From Deinococcus sp. (GTDB lineage: Bacteria > Deinococcota > Deinococci > Deinococcales > Deinococcaceae): a stretch of 33,929 nucleotides of DNA. The DNA lies in contig NZ_JAGLBG010000017.1 of assembly GCF_018260405.1 (NCBI RefSeq), positions 1-33,929 on the forward strand, written 5' to 3'. Each line of letters opens with the position of its first letter. The first letter of the stretch is position 1. The translations under genes and the position numbers were made by a program. Shown here piece by piece: positions 9,469 to 17,475 of the stretch. Below the pieces are notes generated by a model. The model saw only the letters and a list, made by a program, of their open reading frames with translations, did not search any database and was not told where the DNA came from.

Positions 9469-10959
9469 GTGAACCCCAGTTTGATTCAGCCCGGCGCACT
9501 GTGCATGGTCGATATTCCCGGCCCAGTGCTTGACCAGGACACCGCCGAACATCTGAAAAAGTACGGCGTGCAGGCGGTCTGTCTGTTCGGTAAAAATATC
9601 GAGTCACTCGCGCAGCTCAGCGCACTGTGCGCCGAGCTACGCGAGGTGATGGGCGCACACGCCCTGATCGCGCTCGACCATGAAGGCGGCGCGATCATCC
9701 GCCCAGCGTTCTGGCCCTTTGTGCCCAGCGCCATGAGCCTGGGCGCAGCAGACGACACGGCGCTGACCGGCGAAATGAACGCGCTGCTGGCGCGGCAACT
9801 GCGCTCGGTGGGCATCAACTGGAATTTTGCGCCCGTACTGGACATCAACAGCTCCCCGGCCAATCCGGTGATCGCTGAGCGGGCCTTCGGAGCTGAGGCC
9901 GACCACGTGATCCGGCATGGTCGCGCGGCGCTGGGCGGGCACGCAAGTGAGCAGATCGCGGCCTGCGTCAAGCATTTTCCGGGGCACGGCGACACGCACC
10001 AGGACAGTCACCATGACCTGCCGCACGTAAGCAAGTCCCGCGCCGAGCTGGAAGCGGGCGAGCTGCGGCCCTTCCGCGAACTGCTGCCACACACCCCGGC
10101 CATCATGACCGCGCATATCGTGTTCGATCAGCTCGACGCCCAGCATCCGGCGACCCTCTCCCGGCCCATCCTGACTGAGCTGCTGCGCGGGGAGTGGGGC
10201 TATGACGGCGTGATCGTGACCGACAGCATGGGCATGAAGGCCATAGACGACCACTACGGGCGCGGCGAGGCGGGCGTGCTGGCGCTTCAGGCCGGAGCCG
10301 ACCTGGTTATGGCCCTGGGCCGCCGGGAAGCGCAGGTGGCGACGCTGGAAGCGATTGCCGGGGCGCTGAGAGACGGAACGTTGCTGCCCCTAGACGCCGA
10401 GCGCAAGGTGCGGCGGCTGCAAGCCCTGGCGGAAGCGTACCCGGCGGCGCAACCCGCCAACGACGGGGCGGACACTCATAACCAGGCCGATACTCGTAAT
10501 CAGGCCGATACTGTCGAAGCCTGGGCCAGAGGCATGACGGCCTACCGCCAGCCCACCGCCCCGGAGCCGGGCCAGGCCGTGCTGCTGCTGGCCCACCGCA
10601 CACCGCAGCGCGAGACGGTCAGCGAGGCCGCCGCCGACGCCGAAACGCTGGCGCGTGAACTGGGCGAGGTGTACGACGTGCAACTTATGCCCTTCGAGCA
10701 AGCGGAGCAGATCGACTGGGCGGCGGCACAAGCAAGTGGCAAGCCGGTTATTCTGGCCAGCACCTTCCGGCACCGGCAGCCGGGGTGGCGCGGCGCACAG
10801 CCCGACCTGCATCTGGCGCTGTACAACCCTTACGCGGTGCTGGACATAAACGCCCCCGCCGTACTGACCTACGGCTTCCGGCCCGAGGCCCGCCGCGCCC
10901 TGATCGGCTGGCTGCGCGGCGAGCGTCAGCTGCCCGGCCAGTCCCCCACTGGGTTCTGA
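9469..10959 (+). CDS. nagZ: Beta-N-acetylhexosaminidase NagZ (GH3), two-domain form
   Basis: Removes GlcNAc from muropeptides or chitooligosaccharides. The GH3 barrel occupies about residues 1-320. The characteristic loop KHFPGHGDTHQDSHHDLP starts at K168 and supplies the His/Asp acid-base dyad of NagZ enzymes. The nucleophile is probably Asp252 in VIVTDSMGM. LDHEGGAI and NWNFAPVLDIN are also typical. The C-terminal region (about 345-496) is an additional alpha/beta domain as in Bacillus-type two-domain NagZ. A short in-frame repeat (ADTHNQ, ADTRNQ, ADT) forms the linker. No signal peptide, so probably cytoplasmic. The start is GTG 9469, seven bases after TACCTT. The double-GNAT gene begins one base after the stop. 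Confidence 0.94.
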   Translation: MNPSLIQPGALCMVDIPGPVLDQDTAEHLKKYGVQAVCLFGKNIESLAQLSALCAELREVMGAHALIALDHEGGAIIRPAFWPFVPSAMSLGAADDTALTGEMNALLARQLRSVGINWNFAPVLDINSSPANPVIAERAFGAEADHVIRHGRAALGGHASEQIAACVKHFPGHGDTHQDSHHDLPHVSKSRAELEAGELRPFRELLPHTPAIMTAHIVFDQLDAQHPATLSRPILTELLRGEWGYDGVIVTDSMGMKAIDDHYGRGEAGVLALQAGADLVMALGRREAQVATLEAIAGALRDGTLLPLDAERKVRRLQALAEAYPAAQPANDGADTHNQADTRNQADTVEAWARGMTAYRQPTAPEPGQAVLLLAHRTPQRETVSEAAADAETLARELGEVYDVQLMPFEQAEQIDWAAAQASGKPVILASTFRHRQPGWRGAQPDLHLALYNPYAVLDINAPAVLTYGFRPEARRALIGWLRGERQLPGQSPTGF

Positions 10960-10960
10960 G

Positions 10961-11854
10961 ATGACCGTGCCCCCGACCCTCAGCGAGACAATGAGCCTGT
11001 GGCAGCGCAGCTTGCCTGGGCTGGTGCCCCATGAACGCGCTTTGAGCGCACGCCTGCACAACCCGGCAGAGCTGCTCTGGCGGCGGGGCACAGCGGGGCA
11101 ACTGATCGCGCTGGCGGCCTACAGGTCCCCCGAAACGCATCCTTACGGGTACATTCGGCTGCTGCTGGTGGAACCGCAGTGGCAAAGGCGCGGGCTGGGA
11201 AGCGAACTGGTCGGGCAGATGCGTGGGCGTCTGGGGACTATGCCGCTGGCGCTGGGCGAGGAACGCGGGCACTTTTTTGCCGGGGCCACGCCAGAAAGTG
11301 TGCCCTTCTGGCAGCAGTGCGGGTTTCGCCTGACGGGGTCGGAGCCGGTGGATCTGCGCCGCGACCTGCGCGTGACCCTGCCGGAACCGGGACTTCCGGC
11401 GGGGCTGCGCGTGACCGATGCCACGGAATCCGGAGTGCTGGAGGGAGTGCTGGGCCTGACCCGTGAGGTCTTCAGTCCGCGCTGGACTTACGATGCCGGG
11501 GCCACCGGGCAGCTGGCCCCCCATCAGGTGCTGGCGCTGGCCCGTGGCCCACAGGTGGTCGGCTTTGCCGTGATCGGCACTGGGGATGACCCGGTCATCT
11601 TGCCGAGTGTGCTGTATCCCGCAGCACTCAGGCGGGGTTTGAGTGACGCGGCCAGGGTGGGCGGCCTGGGACCGGTCGGCTTGCACCCTGACCTACGCGG
11701 CGGGGGCCTGGGGCGGGCCTTTATGCTGGCGGCCATGCAACGCCTGCAACGGCGCGGAGCCGAAGTGATGGGCATCGACTGGACCGGCATTGCGCCGTTT
11801 TACGAGAAACTGGGCTTCTCGGTGTGGCGAACGCACCGCCAGATGCGCGGCTGA
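10961..11854 (+). CDS. Tandem GNAT N-acetyltransferase
   Basis: Acetyl-CoA-dependent acetyltransferase with two GNAT folds. The first (about residues 1-140) has the acetyl-CoA pyrophosphate loop QRRGLGSELVGQM and a FWQQCGFRL segment. The second (about 145-297) has LRGGGLGRAFMLAAM and APFYEKLGFSVW, the typical end of motif B. The acceptor is not known. Its ATG lies one base after the nagZ stop, so the two are co-translated, and an amino-sugar or anhydro-sugar substrate is a reasonable but untested guess. The reverse-strand frames here are shadows. No ribosome site beyond the nagZ end is needed. Confidence 0.87.
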   Translation: MTVPPTLSETMSLWQRSLPGLVPHERALSARLHNPAELLWRRGTAGQLIALAAYRSPETHPYGYIRLLLVEPQWQRRGLGSELVGQMRGRLGTMPLALGEERGHFFAGATPESVPFWQQCGFRLTGSEPVDLRRDLRVTLPEPGLPAGLRVTDATESGVLEGVLGLTREVFSPRWTYDAGATGQLAPHQVLALARGPQVVGFAVIGTGDDPVILPSVLYPAALRRGLSDAARVGGLGPVGLHPDLRGGGLGRAFMLAAMQRLQRRGAEVMGIDWTGIAPFYEKLGFSVWRTHRQMRG

Positions 11855-11937
11855 GGCGCAGGCCGCCCGCGACAAATGCCGACTGCCCCCAGGGACGTTC
11901 TGGAAGCGGAACACCTGTTTCTCGGCGTAATAGCGTA

Positions 11938-11943
11938 TAAACT
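11938..11943 (+). promoter_or_regulatory. -10 box of leaderless ftsK promoter
   Basis: TAAACT seven bases before ATG 11951. It places the ftsK start 75 bases inside the longest open frame. Confidence 0.55.
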
Positions 11944-11950
11944 TCTGGCT

Positions 11951-14900
11951 ATGTCGAAGGCGGTAAAGACTCGCACACCTGTTCCCCAGGCGAGTCGTTT
12001 TGATGGGGAAGCTCTGGGCCTCGTCCTGTTTGCTCTGGGCATCTTTCTGGCAGTGACTCTGTTTGCCCCGTCGTCCGGCAAACCGCTGGGCGGCGGCGCG
12101 GGCACGGCCATCGGCCTCATGGACCTGATGCGGGCATTTCTGGTTGGCTGGCTGGGCTGGGGCGCTTACCTGCTGCCCATCATTCCGTTCAGTTACGGCG
12201 TCATGGTTTTTTTGGGGCGCAGTATGCGTGGCCTGTCGCGCCGCACTCTGGGCGCCGTCATCGTGGTTCTTTCGCTCCTGGCGCTGCATGAGGTCTTTCA
12301 GCCGGGCGCGGCAGGACTGCTGGCGGCCCGCAGCATCGGCATACTGGCCGGGGCCATCGGCTATGTGGCGGCGCTGCTGCCCCTCGTCAGCTTGACGCTG
12401 GGCCTGGAAATTATGCTGAGCCTGCGCCCGCTGCACCTGCTTAAAACTCTGTTTCGCTGGATCAGTCGGCTGCTGGGCGGCGCGACCACCCGCGTCCAGG
12501 GCGTAATCGAGTCGCGGCAAGAAGGCCAGGGAACCGCCAGGGCCCGCCAGGACGTCCGCCTGAACCTGGCCGCCCACGCCCGTGAACTGAGTGACCTGCG
12601 CAAGATTTTTCCGGCTGATCCGGCGCTAAGACGCCAGTATGACGAGATTCGCGCCGCCCAGAAAACGGTGAAGTCGCAGGACGAAACCGGTCTGGGCCAC
12701 CTCGCCCGCGATCTGGAAAGCTGGAAGGGCATGACCGGAGCCTTTGTCGCCAACGCCGCCCGCGACCTGCGTGAAGCAGTGCTGACCGAGGCGCTTGACG
12801 CCGCAGCCGACGCCGAGGCCCTGCTCAAGGAAGTCAACGCGGGCCGCCACGAACTGAGTGTGCCGCTGGCAAGCACGCAGGCCAGTGGAGAGCTGGAAGT
12901 GGTACGCAGGCGGGCTGTGCAGGACCTGCAACGGCTGGCCTTCCGGGGCGGGCGGCTGGAACGTGAGCGCAAGGCCGCCGAGAAAGCGCTGGCCAAAGCC
13001 GACCAGAGCGTGCTGGCGCGTGAGCAGGCGGCCCATCAGGGGCGCGTGGCCGGGTGGGCCGAGTTGCAGAAAGAATTTGTGGCCTGGAGTCAGCTGGCCC
13101 ACGACTATCCCGGCTGGCCCGACCTGGCCGCCGCCTTTGACCGTGCGCCGACCAACGTAGCGACCCAGCTGGCCCAGGCCATTCGCTCGGCCCCGGAGAC
13201 CACCCTGGCCGATCAGGCGCTGTGGCGCACCAGACTGAACCAGGCGCAGGAGGCCCTTTCGCCGCCCGCGCAACCGGTTGCAGCGGCAAAGGCGGCACTG
13301 CCTGTGATGGATATGGACTTCGGGAGCCTGCAACCCGGCCCCGCACCCCGGCCAACCCTTGCGCCGGAAGGGAAGCGGCTACAAGCCGCCGCGCCACGCG
13401 CAGGGCAGCACCCCGGCAGCCTGGAGAACCTGGAAGCTGGTCTAGACCCGTGGGACGACGAGGAAGACATGCCCTTCGGCCCACCGGCGACGCGCCAAGG
13501 GCGTAGCCTGAGCGCCGTGCCAGCCAGAACCAGCCCACTTCTGGGTGGGGGCGGCGTGCAGGCCGCCGAGAACACCGTCCAGCACCAGGCCGCGCCCTGG
13601 GACGATGAGGTGGCTGCGCCCAAAAACGCCCCCCGCAAAACCGTCACCCTGCCGGGCAGCGCCGAACATCTGGCCCCGTCCCAGCCGCAGGGGACGCGTC
13701 AGGGGGCTTTACCGCTGGCACTGCCGGGCTATGAGCTGCTTGACCCGGTTCCGGCGGCGGCCTTGAACACGACCCAGATGGACGTGGCGGCCAGACAGCG
13801 GGCCAACCTGATCGACGAGACCCTCCGGCAGTTCAATTTGCAGGCGCGTGTGGTTGACTTTGCGCGTGGCCCCACCGTGACCCGCTACGAGATCGAACCC
13901 GCGCCTGGCGAGAAGATCAGCCGCATCGCCAGCCTGTCGAACGACCTCGCCCGCGCTCTGGCAGTAGGCGGCGTGCGGATCGAGGCCCCGGTGCCCGGCA
14001 AAAGCGTAATCGGGCTGGAAGTTCCCAATGCCGAGCGCGAACCAGTCACGTTTCACCAGGCCGCCGAGGCCGCTAGCTTCCGCAACACCCGCGCCAAGTT
14101 GCCGATCATTCTGGGCAAAAGCATCGACGGTGAACTGATGGTCGGCGACCTCGTTAAAATGCCGCACCTGCTGGTGGCGGGCAGCACGGGATCGGGCAAG
14201 TCGGTGTGCGTGAACACGCTGATTACCAGCCTGCTGTTCAAGTACCTGCCGGGCGAACTGCGCTTTCTGATGATCGACCCCAAGATGGTCGAGTTGACGC
14301 CCTACGACGGCATTCCGCACCTGGTTCGCAGCGTGGTGACCAATCCGGTCGATGCGGCGGGCGTGCTGCTGGGCGCGGTGGCGCACATGGAGCGGCGCTA
14401 CAAGATGATGAGCGCGGTCGGGGCCAAAAACCTGGAGCAGTACAACGCCAAGATGCGGCAGGTGGGCGAGGTCGAATTGCCGCATCTGGTCATCATCATC
14501 GATGAGCTGGCGGATCTGATGATCACCAGTCCTAAGGAAGTCGAATCGGCGATCATGCGCCTGGCCCAGATGGCCCGCGCCACCGGTATGCACCTGATTC
14601 TGGCAACGCAGCGCCCCAGCGTAGATATTCTGACCAGCCTGATCAAGGTGAACGTGCCCGCCCGGATCGCCTTCGCGGTGAGCAGCAGCCACGACAGCCG
14701 CACCATTCTGGACAGCGTGGGGGCCGAGCGCCTGACCGGTATGGGTGACATGCTGTTCTATCAGCCCGGCCTGATCAAGCCGCTGCGCCTGCAAGGGCCG
14801 TACATCAGTGAGGCCGAGTCGGTGCGGATTACCGAGGAACTGCGCCGTCAGGTCTTCGAGGACACCTTTGTCGAGGCGTACGGAGCAGATTTCGAGGGCG

Positions 14901-15163
14901 GGACCGAAGCCAGTGGCCCAAGCGCCGATAAGAACAACCTAGATTTCAGCGACCCGTATCTGCGCCAAGCCGCCCAAATCTGTATCGAGGAAGGGCAGGG
15001 CAGCGTGTCGAGGTTGCAGCGCCGCCTGAGCGTAGGCCACGCCCGCGCCGGAAAACTGATGGACCTGCTCGAAGCGATGGGGATTGTCAGCAAGCACCAG
15101 GGCAGCAAACCGCGTGAGGTGCTGATTACCGAGGCCGAGTTGCCGGAGTACTTTGGAAAGTAA
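11951..15163 (+). CDS. ftsK: DNA translocase FtsK/SpoIIIE
   Basis: Septal DNA pump that clears and segregates chromosome termini and activates XerCD recombination. About four N-terminal membrane helices lie in residues 20-190 (LGLVLFALGIFLAVTLF and others). A long, partly coiled-coil, Pro/Ala-rich linker (about 200-590) is followed by the motor: FtsK alpha/beta domains with Walker A GSTGSGKS (744-751), MIDPKMVELTPYDGIPHL, Walker B VIIIDELADLM (Asp851-Glu852) and ILATQRPSVDI. The C-terminal gamma winged helix (QGSVSRLQRRLSVGHARAGKLMDLLE) recognises KOPS-type sequences. The frame is open from 11876, but the TAAACT box seven bases before ATG 11951 supports a 1070-residue protein starting MSKAVKTRTP. 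A repeat-rich gap follows. Confidence 0.96.
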   Translation: MSKAVKTRTPVPQASRFDGEALGLVLFALGIFLAVTLFAPSSGKPLGGGAGTAIGLMDLMRAFLVGWLGWGAYLLPIIPFSYGVMVFLGRSMRGLSRRTLGAVIVVLSLLALHEVFQPGAAGLLAARSIGILAGAIGYVAALLPLVSLTLGLEIMLSLRPLHLLKTLFRWISRLLGGATTRVQGVIESRQEGQGTARARQDVRLNLAAHARELSDLRKIFPADPALRRQYDEIRAAQKTVKSQDETGLGHLARDLESWKGMTGAFVANAARDLREAVLTEALDAAADAEALLKEVNAGRHELSVPLASTQASGELEVVRRRAVQDLQRLAFRGGRLERERKAAEKALAKADQSVLAREQAAHQGRVAGWAELQKEFVAWSQLAHDYPGWPDLAAAFDRAPTNVATQLAQAIRSAPETTLADQALWRTRLNQAQEALSPPAQPVAAAKAALPVMDMDFGSLQPGPAPRPTLAPEGKRLQAAAPRAGQHPGSLENLEAGLDPWDDEEDMPFGPPATRQGRSLSAVPARTSPLLGGGGVQAAENTVQHQAAPWDDEVAAPKNAPRKTVTLPGSAEHLAPSQPQGTRQGALPLALPGYELLDPVPAAALNTTQMDVAARQRANLIDETLRQFNLQARVVDFARGPTVTRYEIEPAPGEKISRIASLSNDLARALAVGGVRIEAPVPGKSVIGLEVPNAEREPVTFHQAAEAASFRNTRAKLPIILGKSIDGELMVGDLVKMPHLLVAGSTGSGKSVCVNTLITSLLFKYLPGELRFLMIDPKMVELTPYDGIPHLVRSVVTNPVDAAGVLLGAVAHMERRYKMMSAVGAKNLEQYNAKMRQVGEVELPHLVIIIDELADLMITSPKEVESAIMRLAQMARATGMHLILATQRPSVDILTSLIKVNVPARIAFAVSSSHDSRTILDSVGAERLTGMGDMLFYQPGLIKPLRLQGPYISEAESVRITEELRRQVFEDTFVEAYGADFEGGTEASGPSADKNNLDFSDPYLRQAAQICIEEGQGSVSRLQRRLSVGHARAGKLMDLLEAMGIVSKHQGSKPREVLITEAELPEYFGK

Positions 15164-15180
15164 GCAAAATAGGTCAGGCG

Positions 15181-15270
15181 GTACGGACTGCCGCTCCACA
15201 CCGCGCAGTCCGTCTGTTGCTCCTCCTCGCGTTCGCTCGGAGTGATTCGGGCTTGAGCCGAATCAACCAG
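15181..15270 (+). repeat. Dispersed repeat family B, copy 1
   Basis: Two hairpins: CGGACTG (15184-15190) with CAGTCCG (15206-15212), and TGATTCGG (15243-15250) with CCGAATCA (15258-15265). Between them lies the conserved string TTGCTCCTCCTCGCGTTCGC. Related copies are at 18809-18875 (minus), 18876-19004 and 31011-31098. It starts about 18 bases after the ftsK stop, so hairpin 1 may serve as a terminator, though it lacks a T run. Confidence 0.85.
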
Positions 15271-15300
15271 ATTCAATTCGAGCGCAGGCCAGTGCGAAAG

Positions 15301-15412
15301 CCTAGAGCTGCGCCGCAGAGCGAGCGCGAACCTAGCGGGTTCCGGGCGTGGAGTTGGCAACCCGGTGCCAGTGCCCTTTACCGCGCGGGTCGTTAACGGA
15401 AACAGACGGCAG
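15301..15412 (+). repeat. Dispersed repeat family C, copy 1
   Basis: Contains GCAGAGCGAGC, a CCGGGCGTGGAGTTGGCAAC block, CCCGGTGCC and CGTTAACGGAAACAGACGGC. Matching blocks occur at 18664-18760 (minus strand) and 22186-22262 (plus). Here and at 18.7-18.9 kb it sits directly after a B unit, in the same relative order and orientation. Confidence 0.8.
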
Positions 15413-15622
15413 GCCGGAGTAGGCCAATTGACTTAAGCGGCCCGGCGCTCTGGCACGCTTCAGCCCAAAAACCCTGTCGTATAGGGGGTTGGCGGCAGCC
15501 AGAGTAGCGGGCCGTGGCCCCTTGCCTGAAAGATAAAGGGTGCCGCAGGTTGCATTTTTCCGGGCGGTAGTGTCAATTGAGAGGCGGAAGACCTATCCAA
15601 AACCAAATTCTGAGGTGACTTC
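15413..15622 (+). promoter_or_regulatory. Upstream region of the fasciclin gene
   Basis: No ORF. CAATTGAC near 15424 and GTCAATTG near 15572 form an inverted pair about 140 bases apart. In between are a hairpin of the form AACCCT...AGGGGGTT (about 15468-15491) and GGGCC/GGCCCC pairing. TTGCAT (about 15549) with TCAATT 17 bases on is a weak promoter candidate. The ribosome site GAGGTGA (15612-15618) lies four bases before ATG 15623. Confidence 0.4.
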
Positions 15623-17164
15623 ATGAAGAAGCAAATTGGCCTGATGACCCTGAGCTTGATGCTCGTTTCTCCCGCGCTGGCCGGTGGCGCTGGCGCACCT
15701 GTGGGCAAAAACCCCACCTGCAAGAGCGTGGAACAGATCGTAACAGGCAACCCCGAGCTCAGCACCCTGGCGACGGCTATCAACGCCGCTGGCCTGAAAA
15801 ATGCCTTGAGCAGCGCTGGATCGCTTACGGTGTTCGCCCCGACCAACGCGGCCTTCTCCAAGGTGCCCAGCGACACACTGACCGCCGCGCTGAACGACCC
15901 GTCGGTGATGCGCGGTTTGGTGCTGTACCACGTGGTCGGCGAAAAAGCCACCGCCAAGCAGATTCGCGGCGTCCGTGGCGGCACGACCCTGCAAGGCTCA
16001 GTTATCACAGTGAGCACCCAGGGCAACAAGCTGATGATCAATAACGCCACCGTCACGAAGGCCGATCTGATCGCCTGCAACGGCATCGTGCATGTCATCG
16101 ATACCGTGCTGCTGCCCCCCGTAGCCGCCACTGTCAAGGCCCCCACCGCCACGCTGACGCCCGCTGCACCGACGCCCGCTGTACCCACGACCACCCCTCC
16201 TGCACCTGCTCCAGCCATGACCGTCACTATTCCAGCGTTGCCTGCGAGTGGCGCACTGATCACCACGACGACCAGCACTATCACGACGACCAACGCGACC
16301 ACGGCGGCAGCGAACACCAGCACCACCGCGACCAGCAGCGCCACCGTGTACGACGTGCTGGTTAACAACGAGCGCTTCAGCACCGTGCGCGAACTGATCA
16401 GCGACGCGGGACTGACCGACAGCCTGATGACCGGCGAGTACACCATTTTTGCCCCGACCAACGACGCCTTCGACAACCTGCCCGACGGCGTGCTGGCCGC
16501 AGTCCGCAGCGACCCCAAGGCCCTCAAGCAGCTGCTCCAGTACCACGTTCTGGCCCGCCGGGTCACCACCAGCCAGATTTCCGAAGGCAAGGGCCTAACC
16601 ACCCTGCAAGGCACCGACATTGATCTGGGTTCGGCCACGCTGGGCACGGTACTGACCAGCGGCAACGGCCTGATCTACCCTATCGACGCCGTGCTGCTGC
16701 CGACCGACTTCGTGGTGCCTGACATTAAGGCCGTGGCGGCAGATACGACGCCTACCCCGCCCAATATTGCCACCTACCTGACGACCGACCCCCAGCTCAG
16801 CACACTGCGCGACCTGCTGAACACCGCTGGCCTTTCCGACACCTTGACCTCGGGCGACTACACCATCTTTGCGCCCACCAACGACGCGTTCGCCAAACTT
16901 GACCAGGCCAAGCTCGCTGCGTGGCGTAAGAATAAGGCCCAGCTCAAGACTCTGTTGCAGGGCCTGATCGTGACCGGACACCCCGACGCGGCTGGGCTGA
17001 GCGCCGCGCCTCTCAAGACCCTCGAAGGCTCGGAAATCACCATTACCCGGGACGGCGCGAGCCTGAAATACGGTGACGCCGTAAGCAACGGGAAGTTCAC
17101 CACTACCGCCACTGGTAACGTGTATATCATCGACACCGTGCCTGTGCCCGCCAGCCTGCGCTAA
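15623..17164 (+). CDS. Secreted protein with three fasciclin (FAS1) domains
   Basis: Exported, probably cell-surface adhesion or matrix protein. The signal peptide MKKQIGLMTLSLMLVSPALA is cleaved near residue 20. FAS1 domains lie at about 35-172, 241-375 and 385-510. Each shows the H1/H2-type motifs: LTVFAPTNAAFSKVP with YHVVGEK; YTIFAPTNDAFDNLP with YHVLARR; YTIFAPTNDAFAKLD with a less typical second box. Each ends in a NGIVHVIDTVLLP-like strand. A Thr/Pro/Ala-rich linker (about 173-240, very rich in Thr) separates domains 1 and 2. The ribosome site GAGGTGA fixes the start and a strong terminator follows, so it is monocistronic. Ligand unknown. FAS1 proteins usually have 1-4 such domains. 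Confidence 0.93.
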   Translation: MKKQIGLMTLSLMLVSPALAGGAGAPVGKNPTCKSVEQIVTGNPELSTLATAINAAGLKNALSSAGSLTVFAPTNAAFSKVPSDTLTAALNDPSVMRGLVLYHVVGEKATAKQIRGVRGGTTLQGSVITVSTQGNKLMINNATVTKADLIACNGIVHVIDTVLLPPVAATVKAPTATLTPAAPTPAVPTTTPPAPAPAMTVTIPALPASGALITTTTSTITTTNATTAAANTSTTATSSATVYDVLVNNERFSTVRELISDAGLTDSLMTGEYTIFAPTNDAFDNLPDGVLAAVRSDPKALKQLLQYHVLARRVTTSQISEGKGLTTLQGTDIDLGSATLGTVLTSGNGLIYPIDAVLLPTDFVVPDIKAVAADTTPTPPNIATYLTTDPQLSTLRDLLNTAGLSDTLTSGDYTIFAPTNDAFAKLDQAKLAAWRKNKAQLKTLLQGLIVTGHPDAAGLSAAPLKTLEGSEITITRDGASLKYGDAVSNGKFTTTATGNVYIIDTVPVPASLR

Positions 17165-17189
17165 AGCCCCAGCAGTTTTGCTCTCCTCT

Positions 17190-17224
17190 CCCCTTTCACT
17201 GTTGCCCGGTGAAAGGGGGGTTTT
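17190..17224 (+). terminator. Rho-independent terminator of the fasciclin gene
   Basis: CCCCTTTCAC (17190-17199) pairs perfectly with GTGAAAGGGG (17209-17218), 9-base loop, followed by GG then TTTT. Confidence 0.9.
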
Positions 17225-17307
17225 CCTGTGGGGACTCACGTTATCCGGGGGTGCTCACATGCGGCCCATGGGCTAATACGGATTCGGTTTGTATGGTGGC
17301 CAGAACC

Positions 17308-17443
17308 TAGAGCAGTTCTGCTAATGATGGGCACGTCGGAACAACACCGCCCCCTTCATTCTACGTCCTGCTCTTTCTTTTTCACTCGTTCCACTCGGCA
17401 AAAAGATGGTCAAAAGAGCACCACCCTTTTGCAAAATGCTCTA
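17308..17443 (-). repeat. Dispersed repeat family A, copy 2 (136 bp)
   Basis: Opposite orientation to copies 1 and 3. Ends are TAGAGCA (17308-17314) and TGCTCTA (17437-17443). The internal hairpin read on the minus strand is GGTGGT with ACCATC (17425-17420 and 17410-17405, 9-base loop), followed by five T. It lies between the fasciclin terminator and the end of the malY-like gene. A further fragment TACGGATTCGG near 17277 resembles the edge of family B. Confidence 0.9.
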
Positions 17444-17475
17444 ACTGTAACCGGGCGCTCCCGATCAGGCAGCGC

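Noticed and set aside
13709..14794. 361-codon leftward open frame inside ftsK
   Set aside because: It is antisense to the conserved FtsK motor domain, is His/Gln-rich and low in typical protein character; such frames are expected in GC-rich DNA.
15460..16665. 401-codon leftward open frame over the fasciclin gene
   Set aside because: Shadow of the FAS1 coding sequence; Val/Ala-rich runs reflect codon bias of the true strand, and the true gene has a signal peptide, ribosome site and terminator.
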